This document shows positions 9,018 through 18,213 of a DNA stretch of 33,713 bases, one piece after another (the stretch's first letter is position 1; each line of letters starts with the position of its first letter). This DNA is from Planctomycetia bacterium (lineage in GTDB: Bacteria; Planctomycetota; Planctomycetia; Planctomycetales; Planctomycetaceae), in assembly GCA_026400935.1 (NCBI GenBank), contig JAPLNX010000330.1, forward strand, positions 1 through 33,713, written 5' to 3'. Below the pieces are notes generated by a model that ran no database searches, was not told where the DNA came from, and was given only the letters and a program-made list of their open reading frames with translations. The position numbers and the translations under genes were made by a program.

Positions 9018-12000
9018 ATGGATTTCAATTCGATACAGACTCGGATGTCTGGCTGGCTGATTCAAACATGGTGCTTCATCAGGCGGTTGGCGCGCAGGGC
9101 GGCATCAGTCCGCAGATGCCATTGCCGCGAAACAACAAGGCTGACGCCTTCTCCGTCGCCTGCATTCTTAGCAGTCAGATCCATCTTCTTGTTCGTGATG
9201 ATCGTGATCACTACTTTTGGCGATGTTTGCGCGGCGGAACGTTCAGCGATCAAAGCGCCTGATGGTTTCACAGTGACGCTGTTTGCTGACGATGATCTCG
9301 CTCACGATATTCACTGCCTGACAATTGATTCACGCGGTCGAATTACGGTCGCGGGACTCGGCTATATTAAGATTCTGACCGATACCGACGCTGACGGTGT
9401 TGCCGATACGGCTACGTTGTTTGTGGAACCGCCGGCGACTGGCGTTCAAGGCATGTTCTGGCACGGCAACGACTTACTTGTTGTCGCAGGTGAAGGTTTG
9501 CTCCGTTATCGCGATCGCGATGGCGATGACAAAGCGGATGGGCTGCCTGATGTGTTGTTGAAGATCAAAACAGGCGGTGAGCATCACGCACACTCAATTC
9601 AACGCGGCCCGGATGGCTGGTGGTATTTGATTGCTGGGAACGATACGGGAGTTGACGCGAAATATGTCACGCTTCCGAGTTCTCCGATTAAACAACCGCA
9701 AGCGGGAGTCATGTATCGACTCAAGCCAGACATCAGCGGCGGAGGTGAAGTGGTCACTGACGGTTTGCGGAATGCGTATGACTTCGCATTCAATCGTACC
9801 GGCGACATCTTCACATTCGACAGTGATGATGAGCGAGATGTCACGCTGCCGTGGTATCGCCCGACGCGCGTTTTCCAATTGTTGCCGGGATCAAATGCCG
9901 GTTGGGTGACTCGCAGTTGGAAGCGGCCGGACGATTTTCTCGACATGCCACCGGTGGTTGCTGCGGCGGGACGCGGATCTCCGACGGGAGTTGTCTGTTA
10001 TCAACATAGGCAGTTTCCGGAGAAGTATCGCGAGTGCCTATTCGCGCTCGATTGGACGTTCGGTCGAGTCCTCGCTCTGCCGTTGGCCCGCAGTGGTTCT
10101 GCGTGGAAAGCGGAGCCGCAGTTGTTTCTGTCGGCGGCAGACGATCATGGCTTCGCACCAACGGATGCCGAGGTTGGCGTCGACGGCAGCTTGTTCGTAA
10201 GTGTCGGCGGTCGAGGGACTCGCGGTGGTGTTTGGCGAATCAGTTATCCGGCGGGACTTAGTGATAAACGCGCGAGCGAAGACTTGGATGACGCTGCGTC
10301 TGTGGCCGAGCAACTCACTGCTTGTTTGACAGCTCCGCAGCCGTTGTGCAGTTGGTCGCGAGCGAAATGGCAGCCGCTGGCCAAGAAGTTGGGACGCGAT
10401 CCATTTTTAGAAGCCGCAAACAACAACTCGCTGTTGCCCGGGGTTCGTCAGCGAGCGATTGAAATACTCACGGAAATGTTCGGTGGGCTTATTGATGATG
10501 AAGCCGCCGCGTTGGCAACTGCGACTCCGAAAGAGATTCGAGCTCGCGCGATTTGGTCATTCGGACGGACTCACGCAAATCCGCTCAACGCAAAAACAGT
10601 CAAAGCATTTTTAGAAGAGAGTGATCCGTTCGTCGGAAGAGCGGCACTCGAAGCGTTGTTACAAGCGGAGCGAGTCAGCGATTGGTCGGAGTTGGTCAAC
10701 GGCCTGTCGCAACAACTTGCCAGTGAGGATCGTTTCAACCGTATGACGGCGGCGAGATTGGTCGTGAAGTTGGAGAAAGAAGATTTTCAGAAATTATCGC
10801 AACTGATCACGAAGCTCGGTTGGCCGGCGGCGATCGCGAACTCGGTTGGCTATTTGCCGCGTTCGGCGGCATCGACAACCTACGCGCTGAAAATTGGCGT
10901 ATTGGTTTTGGAAGGGAAGCAACCCGCGGCAGTGAAGTACGACGCCGCGCGGCTCGTGCAGTTGGCGTTGGGCGATGTTGTGCCGCCGTCCGGAGTCGTG
11001 CCAGCACTTGAAGCGTATGTCGGTCGAGCGGACTTGTCGGCGTTTGAACGCGAGCTTGATCCGCTGCGAATTCGGCTGTGCGATACGTTTCCGACGGGCG
11101 ACGCGAACGTTGATCGCGAACTCGCACGAGCACTCGCGATGCTGGCACCAGCGAACACCAAACTGCTCGACAAGGTCTTGGTGAAGATCACTGACGACAG
11201 CGATCCAGTCGAAGACATTCATTACTTGCTTGTCGCTTCGCGCATTCCGATTACTCGTAATCGACCGCAGGCGGAAGCGATCGCACGAGGTTTGGTCCGG
11301 CTCGAACTAAAGATCGCCGCACGCAAGCTGAATCAAGATTTGAACTGGGACGATCGCGTCGGTGAACTTTACAAAGAACTCGCACGCATTGATCCGGATC
11401 TGCCAGACATGATTGTCGCTCAGCCAGATTTTGGGCGACCTGGTCATGTCTTGTTTCTGTCGCAGTTGCCCGCCGACCTTGTTCCGCGTGTGATCGACTC
11501 GTATGTGAAAGCGATCAAAGCGGAGGCAGATTATCCGTGGACGAACGAAGTCCTGTTTGTCATCGGCGAGTCAAAACTGCCGGAACATCGCGAACTCATT
11601 CGTCAGCAGTTTGAGCAATTCAAAGTGCGAGGCGCGGTTCTGGTTGTGTTGTCCGCGAAACCCGAAGAGCGTGATCGCGAGAAGTATGTCGAAGGTTTGG
11701 ACGAATCGCGGACGGAAGTTCTCGCCGCGTGTGTTGATGCCCTGACCAAATTAGAGAAAGGGACAAAGCCCGCCGAACAGTTTGCGTTGGTGCGAGCGAT
11801 ACGTCGCTTAGGTGCCGATGCCAAGGAGTACCCGATTCGTGACAAGATCGCGAAGTTGCTTTATCGCAATCACGATCGCGATCTCGGCTTCGTCTTCGGA
11901 GTCGCCGGGCATCGTCCGCAGAATGAGGCGATTCAACGTTGGAGTGAATACCTGACGAAGAAGTATCCCGGCGAAGCGACGCGTCAATTGGGCGGGGATG

Positions 12001-12515
12001 CGGAAACGCTGACTTGGCTCAAGGAGCAACTGGCCACCGTGAATTGGGCCGCCGGTGAGGCGATTCGCGGTCGGCAACTGTTTGAGAAGCGTGCGTGTGC
12101 TCAATGTCACGGCGGTCGCAAAGGACTCGGCCCGGACCTCGCCGGTGTGACAAGTCGCTTTTCTCGCGAAGATTTGTTTATCGCGATCGCGCTGCCTAAT
12201 CGTGACGTTTCACCTCGTTTTCAAACAACTCAGGTTGAAACCAAAAGAGGCAAAGTTCATACGGGTTTAATCGTCTACGAATCCGCCGAAGGATTCTTGT
12301 TGAGAAACTCGACCAATCAAACGGTGCGTATCGAGACGTCCGACATTGAACTCCGCCGCACGCTGCCTCAATCGTTGATGCCTGTTGGGTTGATCAAGGA
12401 TTTCCGTCAGACTGATTTCGCCGATTTGTTGGCGCACTTAAAGAGCCTGACGAATTCGACTGCTTCCGCAACTTCGAGTTCAATGGAAACCTCTGCTCTG
12501 ATACCAAAGAGGTGA
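9018..12515 (+). CDS. PVC-type membrane-bound dehydrogenase / heme-binding CxxCH protein
   Basis: An 1165-aa exported protein of the type expanded in Planctomycetes and Verrucomicrobia. A hydrophobic export signal lies at about residues 52-73 (AVRSIFLFVMIVITTFGDVCA), preceded by an unusually long basic N-terminus, so translation may really start later. Residues about 78-420 form a soluble glucose dehydrogenase-like beta-propeller (APDGFTVTLFADD, HAHSIQRGPDGWWYL, GSNAGWVTRSW, VGVDGSLFVS). This part has Ca-loop-like acidic motifs (TDTDADGVAD, RDRDGDDKADG). A long helical region (about 430-1000) looks HEAT-like. The C-terminal cytochrome-like domain has CAQCH with Cys1027, Cys1030 and His1031, then GLGPDLAGV and LMPVGL, typical of the Pirellula/Verrucomicrobium heme-binding domain. 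It is likely a periplasmic c-type redox protein acting on a sugar or alcohol; the substrate is unknown. It sits 15 bases after the hydrolase gene. Confidence 0.88.
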   Translation: MDFNSIQTRMSGWLIQTWCFIRRLARRAASVRRCHCRETTRLTPSPSPAFLAVRSIFLFVMIVITTFGDVCAAERSAIKAPDGFTVTLFADDDLAHDIHCLTIDSRGRITVAGLGYIKILTDTDADGVADTATLFVEPPATGVQGMFWHGNDLLVVAGEGLLRYRDRDGDDKADGLPDVLLKIKTGGEHHAHSIQRGPDGWWYLIAGNDTGVDAKYVTLPSSPIKQPQAGVMYRLKPDISGGGEVVTDGLRNAYDFAFNRTGDIFTFDSDDERDVTLPWYRPTRVFQLLPGSNAGWVTRSWKRPDDFLDMPPVVAAAGRGSPTGVVCYQHRQFPEKYRECLFALDWTFGRVLALPLARSGSAWKAEPQLFLSAADDHGFAPTDAEVGVDGSLFVSVGGRGTRGGVWRISYPAGLSDKRASEDLDDAASVAEQLTACLTAPQPLCSWSRAKWQPLAKKLGRDPFLEAANNNSLLPGVRQRAIEILTEMFGGLIDDEAAALATATPKEIRARAIWSFGRTHANPLNAKTVKAFLEESDPFVGRAALEALLQAERVSDWSELVNGLSQQLASEDRFNRMTAARLVVKLEKEDFQKLSQLITKLGWPAAIANSVGYLPRSAASTTYALKIGVLVLEGKQPAAVKYDAARLVQLALGDVVPPSGVVPALEAYVGRADLSAFERELDPLRIRLCDTFPTGDANVDRELARALAMLAPANTKLLDKVLVKITDDSDPVEDIHYLLVASRIPITRNRPQAEAIARGLVRLELKIAARKLNQDLNWDDRVGELYKELARIDPDLPDMIVAQPDFGRPGHVLFLSQLPADLVPRVIDSYVKAIKAEADYPWTNEVLFVIGESKLPEHRELIRQQFEQFKVRGAVLVVLSAKPEERDREKYVEGLDESRTEVLAACVDALTKLEKGTKPAEQFALVRAIRRLGADAKEYPIRDKIAKLLYRNHDRDLGFVFGVAGHRPQNEAIQRWSEYLTKKYPGEATRQLGGDAETLTWLKEQLATVNWAAGEAIRGRQLFEKRACAQCHGGRKGLGPDLAGVTSRFSREDLFIAIALPNRDVSPRFQTTQVETKRGKVHTGLIVYESAEGFLLRNSTNQTVRIETSDIELRRTLPQSLMPVGLIKDFRQTDFADLLAHLKSLTNSTASATSSSMETSALIPKR

Positions 12516-12584
12516 CGCTTGCCAACAACTGATCGCAGTGGCTAACTCAGGCTATCAGCTTCTCAGGCGTTTCCGGCCCTTATT

Positions 12585-13385
12585 TCATGATCGCGATTCG
12601 ATCTCGTCCAACCGGCGTAATCGGCGGTCGGCGTTGAATGTTGGGGCGGGTAGTGCGTTGGCAAGATGAATGGCTTCGTCCACGCTGAGGTCGTCTCGGC
12701 GTTGGGCGGTTCCTCGGAAGATGGGGAGGCCGTGTCGACGGGCGATGATCTCGCGGCGAGTGCGGCCCGTGGGTGTTTCGGGCCACGGGCCGTCGAGTTC
12801 TTGCAGGTCGAAGAAGAACGGCACAATCTTTTTGATGTAACGCCAGTAGCTCGGATTGTCGGTCTGCAACAGCAGCTTTCCATCCGGTACAAGCGACCGA
12901 TGGGCTAGCGTCAGAAATTCGGGCGTGATGAGGCGACGATCAATCTTTGCCGCTTCGTAGTATGGTTGCGGATGATAGATGTGAATCTCAGCGACTGATC
13001 CGGTGGAGACATGCTCGCTCAGTAACTCTCGTCCGCCGACGACAGCGAAGCGGATGTTGTTCAAACCGCGCTGATTGCCTCGGCGAGTCGCATAGCGAAT
13101 CACGACCGGAAGGATGTCGATCCCCAGATGATCGAACTCCGGTCGCGCAATTGCACAACTCAAGGTCGAACGTCCGTTGCCACAGCCGATGTCGATGACA
13201 ATCGGAGCGCTCCGGCCAAACAGCTCAGTCCAATTCCAAAGCCCCGGCGGAAGTTTCTTGAACGCCGTTTTCGCCCATTGCTCTGCGGGCAAAATCTTTC
13301 CAGGAATTGGCACACCGAACTCACGTTCGATTTCGCCGACTTGTGGTTGCGGCTTTGACGATTTTAGTTTGCGAGGCGGTGACAT
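12585..13385 (-). CDS. trmB: tRNA (guanine-N7-)-methyltransferase, variant
   Basis: A 266-aa SAM-dependent methyltransferase of the TrmB family, which makes m7G46 in tRNA. The SAM site is IDIGCGNGR at residues 64-72, followed by HLGIDI (ligand acid) and LNNIRFAVVGG. The C-terminal part has SYWRYI and PETPTGRTRREIIARRHGLPIFRG, matching the family's tRNA-binding PxTxFE..R...G..I.R block, although the usual Thr-x-Phe/Tyr-Glu is altered. The conserved catalytic FPDPWxKxRHxKRR motif is replaced by YHPQPYYEAAKIDRR at about 137-151. It is therefore either a lineage variant or a relative with changed specificity. It reads toward the end of the upstream plus-strand gene (68-base convergent gap) and is divergent from truD, another tRNA-modification gene. 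Confidence 0.78.
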   Translation of the reverse strand: MSPPRKLKSSKPQPQVGEIEREFGVPIPGKILPAEQWAKTAFKKLPPGLWNWTELFGRSAPIVIDIGCGNGRSTLSCAIARPEFDHLGIDILPVVIRYATRRGNQRGLNNIRFAVVGGRELLSEHVSTGSVAEIHIYHPQPYYEAAKIDRRLITPEFLTLAHRSLVPDGKLLLQTDNPSYWRYIKKIVPFFFDLQELDGPWPETPTGRTRREIIARRHGLPIFRGTAQRRDDLSVDEAIHLANALPAPTFNADRRLRRLDEIESRS

Positions 13386-13555
13386 GCCTTATCCGTGCCT
13401 TCCATGTTGTCCGTGTCCCATATCTTTCGATTCCGTTGAGATGACTTGGAACCGGAATACGCGAACGAAAGAGAGAGATTACGAAGCCATTGGTCGAGTC
13501 ATTCGACACGCGCGGGGTGCGGCAAGATAATCCCGAACCGACCTGACCGCACCTC

Positions 13556-14749
13556 ATGAGAAACCTGATGAAGCTCAAATGTTTGCCGGAAGATTTCGAA
13601 GTCGTCGAATTGACCGATCGCATGCCGAATGGTCGCGGGCCGTTTGCACTTTATCGGTTGATCAAGCGAGCACTTGGCACGCCAGAAGCCATTGACGCTG
13701 CCTTGCATCGCTGGAACTTGTCGCGGTCTCAAGTCAGTTACGGCGGCCTGAAGGACAAGCACGCGGTGACGGAGCAATACGTCACCATCAAGAACGGACC
13801 ACGACGCGATCTCTCGCAGACGAATGTGGAGTTTCAATATCTCGGCAACACTGATCGTCCTTTCGAACCGACTGACATCGCAGGGAACCGCTTCACGTTG
13901 GTAATGCGAGACATGTCCGAGGTGGCAGCACAGCGTGCGGAGCGGATGTTGCAAGAGGTCGAAGTTGATGGCGTGCCGAATTATTTTGATGATCAGCGTT
14001 TCGGCTCACTCGGTGAATCGCGTGAGTTCATCGCCGCACCGTGGTGCCGAGGCGACTACGAACGAGCGTTGTGGCTTGCGCTAGCCGAAGCCAACGAGCA
14101 TGATCGGCCCGACGATCGTCGCGAAAAAGAGCTGATTCGCGAAAAGTGGGGTGACTGGCTTGGTCTCAAGGCCGCATTGCCTAAGTGCAGTCGGCGGAGC
14201 ATTGTGACTTACCTGTGCGATCATCCGACCGACTTTCGCCGCGCACTCGCGTTAATGCGGATCGACTTACGCGGCATGTGGCTGTCGGCGTTTCAGAGCG
14301 CCGTATGGAATCGGCTGCTAGCGGAGTCTTTGCAAGATGTTTGTCGTCCAGAGCAACTCTTCGTGATCGACTTTGGCGAGCGTCCCGCACCGTTCTATTT
14401 GACGCTCGATGAATCACAGCGTCGTGATCTCATTAATCTCGATTTGCCGCTTCCGTCTGGTCGACTGAAGTTGCAGTCCGGACCGCTCTACGATCGTCTG
14501 CACCGAGTGCTTGCCGAATTCGGACTCCTGCCGCGTGAGATGCGGGTCAAATATCCTCGCGACAGCTTCTTCTCCAAAGGCGAGCGAGCGGCGGTCTATG
14601 TCCCAGCGGGTTTGGAATATCAAACCGAGCCCGACGATTTGTATGTCGGTCGCCACAAACTGACGCTCGCGTTTGATCTTCCGCGAGGTTCTTACGCAAC
14701 GATCCTTATCAAGCGACTAACTGAAGTGACCGAGGGGGGTACGGCATGA
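13556..14749 (+). CDS. truD: tRNA pseudouridine(13) synthase
   Basis: A 397-aa TruD-family enzyme that isomerises uridine 13 of tRNA (notably tRNA-Glu) to pseudouridine. The N-terminus LPEDFEVVEL is typical of the family. The catalytic aspartate is Asp67 in GGLKDKHAVTEQ (E. coli Asp80 in the same motif). NRFTLVMRDM and NYFDDQRFGS are the next conserved blocks. The TruD insertion domain occupies roughly residues 160-330, and YPRDSFFSKGERA with the final LTLAFDLPRGSYATILIKRL closes the fold. Another ATG lies at 13568, four codons in; either could be used. It is divergent from trmB with a 170-base gap that holds no gene. Confidence 0.92.
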   Translation: MRNLMKLKCLPEDFEVVELTDRMPNGRGPFALYRLIKRALGTPEAIDAALHRWNLSRSQVSYGGLKDKHAVTEQYVTIKNGPRRDLSQTNVEFQYLGNTDRPFEPTDIAGNRFTLVMRDMSEVAAQRAERMLQEVEVDGVPNYFDDQRFGSLGESREFIAAPWCRGDYERALWLALAEANEHDRPDDRREKELIREKWGDWLGLKAALPKCSRRSIVTYLCDHPTDFRRALALMRIDLRGMWLSAFQSAVWNRLLAESLQDVCRPEQLFVIDFGERPAPFYLTLDESQRRDLINLDLPLPSGRLKLQSGPLYDRLHRVLAEFGLLPREMRVKYPRDSFFSKGERAAVYVPAGLEYQTEPDDLYVGRHKLTLAFDLPRGSYATILIKRLTEVTEGGTA

Positions 14750-14887
14750 TGCAAAGCTCGACACCGATTCACACCCCGCCGAAGTGGGCCGGTTTGGTTC
14801 GTGGTTCCCCATGAATACAACTTATCCAACATCCAACGATCAAATCTCTCCAGACAGTCAGACAGAATTGATCAAAGCGTAGGGGCG

Positions 14888-16051
14888 TTACGTCTCTCGC
14901 AACGCTTGGATAATCGGCATTCGAACGGCTCGCAGGGCGGGGAACAGTCCGCCGACAAGTCCCATCGCGACCGCCATTAGGACTCCTTGCATCAGGACCG
15001 TGGGGCCGAAGCGGAAGGCGAAAGTGATTTCGCTGAAGGTCGCCCAGTTGGCGGTTCCCGTGGAAAAGCCGTTGAGCGGGAGTGTTCCAAGGCAGCCGAG
15101 TGCCCCACCGAGTAAGCAGAGCATGACAGACTCAAGCAAGAACGAGAACAGGATGCTGCGACGGCTGAAACCGATTGCTCGCAGCGCGCCGATCTCGCGG
15201 CCTCGGCTGGCGACGGCGGCATACATCGTGTTCGCGGCAGCGAACATTGCTCCCATTGTCAGAAAGAGTGCGATCGCAATCCCTGCGTATTTGATGGCGA
15301 CGGCCGCGTTCATTTGACGCTCGAAGTAAGCCGGCTCGTCAATGGCGTCGAGCTTGAACTGCTCGTCTTCACGCAAGCGTTTCAACAATGTGGACTTCGC
15401 CGCTTCATCGCGGCAGCGCAGATTCACACAGGACAGAGCTTCGGGAGTTCGTCGTGCTCCGGTGAGATCACGAAGATCGGTCCAAACTTCGGACTCGGCT
15501 GAGCTTCCGGCAGCCTCGAAGTAGCCTACCACCTCAAATAGAACCTTGTTGATTTCGAGCTTCTCGCCAAGTGCCAAATTCTGAAATCGTTCGGCCATCC
15601 GCTCGCTGGTGATGACTTCGTTGACGCCAGGCTTGACGTCACGGCCACGCACAATTTTAAAGCTGGGACGCATGGCTCGGCCCATTTCCTGCAAGCCGCG
15701 CACGATCAAGTTCGTTGTCCCGCCATCGCCGCGTCGCGGCTTGGTCAGGATCGTCACGAACTCGGATGAGCAAAGCGGTTGGCCGGTAGCATCCGTCGCA
15801 ATCCCCTCCAAATTGGAGATTTCCTTAGCGACGTTTTGCTCAATGCTACTAGACGTCTCTTCTGTCGTCCCTTTGCGCAGCACGATCAGATCGAGCGGTT
15901 CGCCACTAATTCGCAGCGCGTGTTCCAAGCCTTCGACCAAACCAAACGTCAACACCGTGGCCCAAACAACGAGGCCCGTGCTGACGACCGTCATCAGAGT
16001 TGTGACCCAGCGTACTCGCAGATTTCGAACGTTGTACTTGGCAGGAATCAT
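14888..16051 (-). CDS. ABC transporter permease, MacB/FtsX type (second permease)
   Basis: A 387-aa inner-membrane permease. There is one TM helix near the N-terminus (TTLMTVVSTGLVVWATVLTF), then a roughly 200-residue extracytoplasmic MacB-like domain. Three C-terminal TM helices follow: AIKYAGIAIALFLTMGAMF, FLLESVMLCLLGGALGCL and LMQGVLMAVAMGLVGGLF. The cytoplasmic coupling motif SRGREIGALRAIGFSRRSI and the closing PALRAVRMPIIQALRE are FtsX-family hallmarks. The frame is open to 16360, but that extension overlaps the upstream permease and reads as out-of-frame sequence. ATG 16051 has GAAGGG about 10 bases upstream and is preferred. It is the last gene of a four-gene exporter operon, 74 bases after the first permease. 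Confidence 0.9.
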   Translation of the reverse strand: MIPAKYNVRNLRVRWVTTLMTVVSTGLVVWATVLTFGLVEGLEHALRISGEPLDLIVLRKGTTEETSSSIEQNVAKEISNLEGIATDATGQPLCSSEFVTILTKPRRGDGGTTNLIVRGLQEMGRAMRPSFKIVRGRDVKPGVNEVITSERMAERFQNLALGEKLEINKVLFEVVGYFEAAGSSAESEVWTDLRDLTGARRTPEALSCVNLRCRDEAAKSTLLKRLREDEQFKLDAIDEPAYFERQMNAAVAIKYAGIAIALFLTMGAMFAAANTMYAAVASRGREIGALRAIGFSRRSILFSFLLESVMLCLLGGALGCLGTLPLNGFSTGTANWATFSEITFAFRFGPTVLMQGVLMAVAMGLVGGLFPALRAVRMPIIQALRET

Positions 16052-16125
16052 GGCAGCAGAACCCTTCGGGAGACTCGAAATCCGAAACTCAAAAAGACAT
16101 GTTCCGGCGGACGAACTGCGTCCAA

Positions 16126-17283
16126 TCAGACGACTCGTCGCAGGCCGTCGATTACGGTCAGTTGTGCCGCTCGAGTCGCGGGAACAATCCCGCCGACCAA
16201 GCCGATTGCGGCCGAGACAAAAATCAGATTGACGATCCACGTTCCTAGCATTTCTCGGAACGAGAACGGAAAGAACTGAGAACTTACAACGTGCAACAAC
16301 TCCAGGAAGGAGCCGCCAATGGTGATCCCCATTAATCCGCCGATCAATGTGATCGCACACGCTTCACCGAGGATCGTCACCAGCACTCGCCGTCGCGAGA
16401 AACCAATCGCTTTGAGCACCGCCACTTCTGTGGTTCGCTCGCGCGTGGACATCGCCATCGCACTCGCCGTGACCAACGATAGTGAGAACACGACTGCCAC
16501 CCCAATGATCAAAATGAAGACTCGCACGTTGCCGAGCATGTCCACGAACATTTGAGCGAACGCCGCTTCGGTCTGCGTGCGAGTTGGATTTTCCGAACTC
16601 GCAAACCGATCGTCGATCGCCTTGGCGACCTTGGCGAGTTCATCGGCCTTCTGAGTTCGTGCGAAAATCGTCCCAGCGTTTCCCGCGCCACGAGCTTTCA
16701 TGGCCTGCAAGCCTTCGTCGAGATACAGCCAGTTGAACCACACTGAGTCGTTCGTTTTTGGCGAATCGAACGTTCCGCACATCACAAGATCGAGGTTGAA
16801 TGAGTAGAACGTTCCCTGCAACGGAATTCGTTCACCCACTTTCCAACCACGCTTTTCGGCCAGACGACGGTCCACAACGCAGCCGTTACGAGTTCGTTTC
16901 CATTCCTCAAGCTGTTGAGAGTCGATCTTGAATTCATCCCAAACATTGAACACGGCTGCGGGATCACAACCAAATTGAGCGAACGCCATCTCTTCGTCTT
17001 TGTATTTTCCGCCGAACCACGCATACGGCGTCGCGGCCTCGACTCCGTCCATTCCGCGAACCCGATCAACGTGCGCAATCGGCACTTGCCCTGAAAATCC
17101 TTGAGTGCTCATCACCACGAGCCGCTGATATTTCTCAGCCTCTTTGCCCCAACTCGCCTGCATCGCCTGATAGCCATGCAAGACGGTCATCAATGCCAGA
17201 CTGAATCCGACTGACAGGATCGTCAACATCGAACGGAGTTTGTTCCGTGTGAGATTGCGCCAGATGTAGAACAAGATATGCAT
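16126..17283 (-). CDS. ABC transporter permease, MacB/FtsX type (first permease)
   Basis: A 385-aa permease, homologous in plan to the next gene. The N-terminal TM is in RNKLRSMLTILSVGFSLALMTVLHG, followed by an extracytoplasmic domain. Three C-terminal TM helices (VRVFILIIGVAVVFSLSLV, ILGEACAITLIGGLMGITI, WIVNLIFVSAAIGLVGGIV) and the coupling segment STRERTTEVAVLKAIGFSRRRV are visible. The closing PATRAAQLTVIDGLRRV matches the family. The frame can be extended to a TTG at 17328, but ATG 17283 begins the typical MHILFYIWRNLTRNKLR sequence. Two different permeases imply a heterodimer, as in LolCE, rather than a MacB homodimer. A 116-base gap with a hairpin separates it from the ATPase gene. 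Confidence 0.9.
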   Translation of the reverse strand: MHILFYIWRNLTRNKLRSMLTILSVGFSLALMTVLHGYQAMQASWGKEAEKYQRLVVMSTQGFSGQVPIAHVDRVRGMDGVEAATPYAWFGGKYKDEEMAFAQFGCDPAAVFNVWDEFKIDSQQLEEWKRTRNGCVVDRRLAEKRGWKVGERIPLQGTFYSFNLDLVMCGTFDSPKTNDSVWFNWLYLDEGLQAMKARGAGNAGTIFARTQKADELAKVAKAIDDRFASSENPTRTQTEAAFAQMFVDMLGNVRVFILIIGVAVVFSLSLVTASAMAMSTRERTTEVAVLKAIGFSRRRVLVTILGEACAITLIGGLMGITIGGSFLELLHVVSSQFFPFSFREMLGTWIVNLIFVSAAIGLVGGIVPATRAAQLTVIDGLRRVV

Positions 17284-17325
17284 GATTAATTTCGTTGCCT
17301 TCGTTTTCTCGTTAGCCAAACTCGT

Positions 17326-17363
17326 CAAGAGCGTCGGTATTCCGTGAATAGCCCACGCTCTTG
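17326..17363 (-). other. intra-operon hairpin between ATPase and permease genes
   Basis: CAAGAGCGT and ACGCTCTTG are perfect 9-base inverted arms with a 20-base loop, lying in the 116-base gap. It could adjust the level of the distal permease transcript by processing or attenuation. No T-run is present. Confidence 0.3.
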
Positions 17364-17399
17364 GTAAATGTGGCTGCTAAACCCTGAATGCTGCCTGAT

Positions 17400-18125
17400 C
17401 TACTCGTGTGTTTTTTCGACGAGCACCCCTTTTTGGAGGTGCAGGGTTTGGTGTGCGCGAGCCGCTGCGTCAGGGTCGTGAGTCACCATGATGATCGTCT
17501 TGTGAAAGTCACGGTTGAGCCGTTCCATCAAATCGAGAATCTCGGCGGCGGATTTCGCGTCGAGATCCCCTGTGGGTTCGTCAGCCACGATCAGTGTCGG
17601 GTCTGTGGCGATCGCGCGAGCAATAGAAACTCGCTGTTCCTGACCACCGGACAACTGGCGCGGGTAGTGATGAGACCGATCGTTTAACCCAACGACTTGC
17701 AACGCGGCTTCAACGTGCTCTCGTCGTTCGCGACGCGATAATGAAGTTAGTGTCAGTGGGAGTTCGACATTCTCAAACGCGGTCAACACCGGGATTAGGT
17801 TGTAAAGCTGGAAGATGAATCCCACATGCTGCGAACGCCACTTTGCAAGCTGGCTTTCGGACGACCGCTCCAAGCTCTGACCACAGACCGTGACGGTCCC
17901 GGATGTTGGACGATCCAATCCCGCGACCAGGTTCAACAGTGTGGACTTGCCAGACCCCGATGGCCCCATCAGCGCGAGATAGCCTCCAGGAGCCACTTCC
18001 AGATTGATTCCCTGCAGCACGGGTATCGTGATTGCATCTCGGCGAAACTCTTTGCAAACGTCCCGAATTGAAATCAGCGGTTCGCCGTTGCCGGAATTGA
18101 TATCAGCCAAAGTCTTTCTCCCCAT
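17400..18125 (-). CDS. ABC transporter ATP-binding protein, MacB/LolD type
   Basis: A 241-aa ATPase that powers the exporter from the cytoplasmic face. Walker A is GPSGSGKST at 54-62, the Q-loop glutamine is about 106 in [21 protein letters not shown], the signature is LSGGQEQRV from 158, Walker B is LIVADEP at 178-184, and the H-loop is in MVTHDPDAA. The FQxYNLIPxLTAxENVELPL block and the GDLDxKSA sequence are typical of the LolD/MacB/YknY subfamily. The start at 18125 is preceded by an AAGAAGA ribosome site. It follows the adaptor gene by 88 bases, a gap that contains a REP-like palindrome. Confidence 0.93.
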   Translation of the reverse strand: MGRKTLADINSGNGEPLISIRDVCKEFRRDAITIPVLQGINLEVAPGGYLALMGPSGSGKSTLLNLVAGLDRPTSGTVTVCGQSLERSSESQLAKWRSQHVGFIFQLYNLIPVLTAFENVELPLTLTSLSRRERREHVEAALQVVGLNDRSHHYPRQLSGGQEQRVSIARAIATDPTLIVADEPTGDLDAKSAAEILDLMERLNRDFHKTIIMVTHDPDAAARAHQTLHLQKGVLVEKTHE

Positions 18126-18152
18126 TCTTCTTGATGTGTCGTCCGTCGTTCC

Positions 18153-18183
18153 GCGAAAGAACGTCCTTTCGCACCGCGAAAGG
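18153..18183. repeat. REP-like double palindrome in the exporter operon
   Basis: Two mutually exclusive perfect hairpins share one arm. GCGAAAG (18153-18159) pairs with CTTTCGC (18166-18172). CCTTTCGC (18165-18172) pairs with GCGAAAGG (18176-18183). It lies between the adaptor and ATPase genes. The CTTTCGC/GCGAAAG core resembles dispersed palindromes I associate with planctomycete genomes, but only one copy is visible here. Confidence 0.4.
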
Positions 18184-18213
18184 GAACCGTTGCTCGCGAC
18201 TTTCCCAATTCCA

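Noticed and set aside
14811-14882. 23-codon ORF after truD
   Set aside because: Too short, no ribosome site and no similarity I can recall; it lies in a convergent gap.
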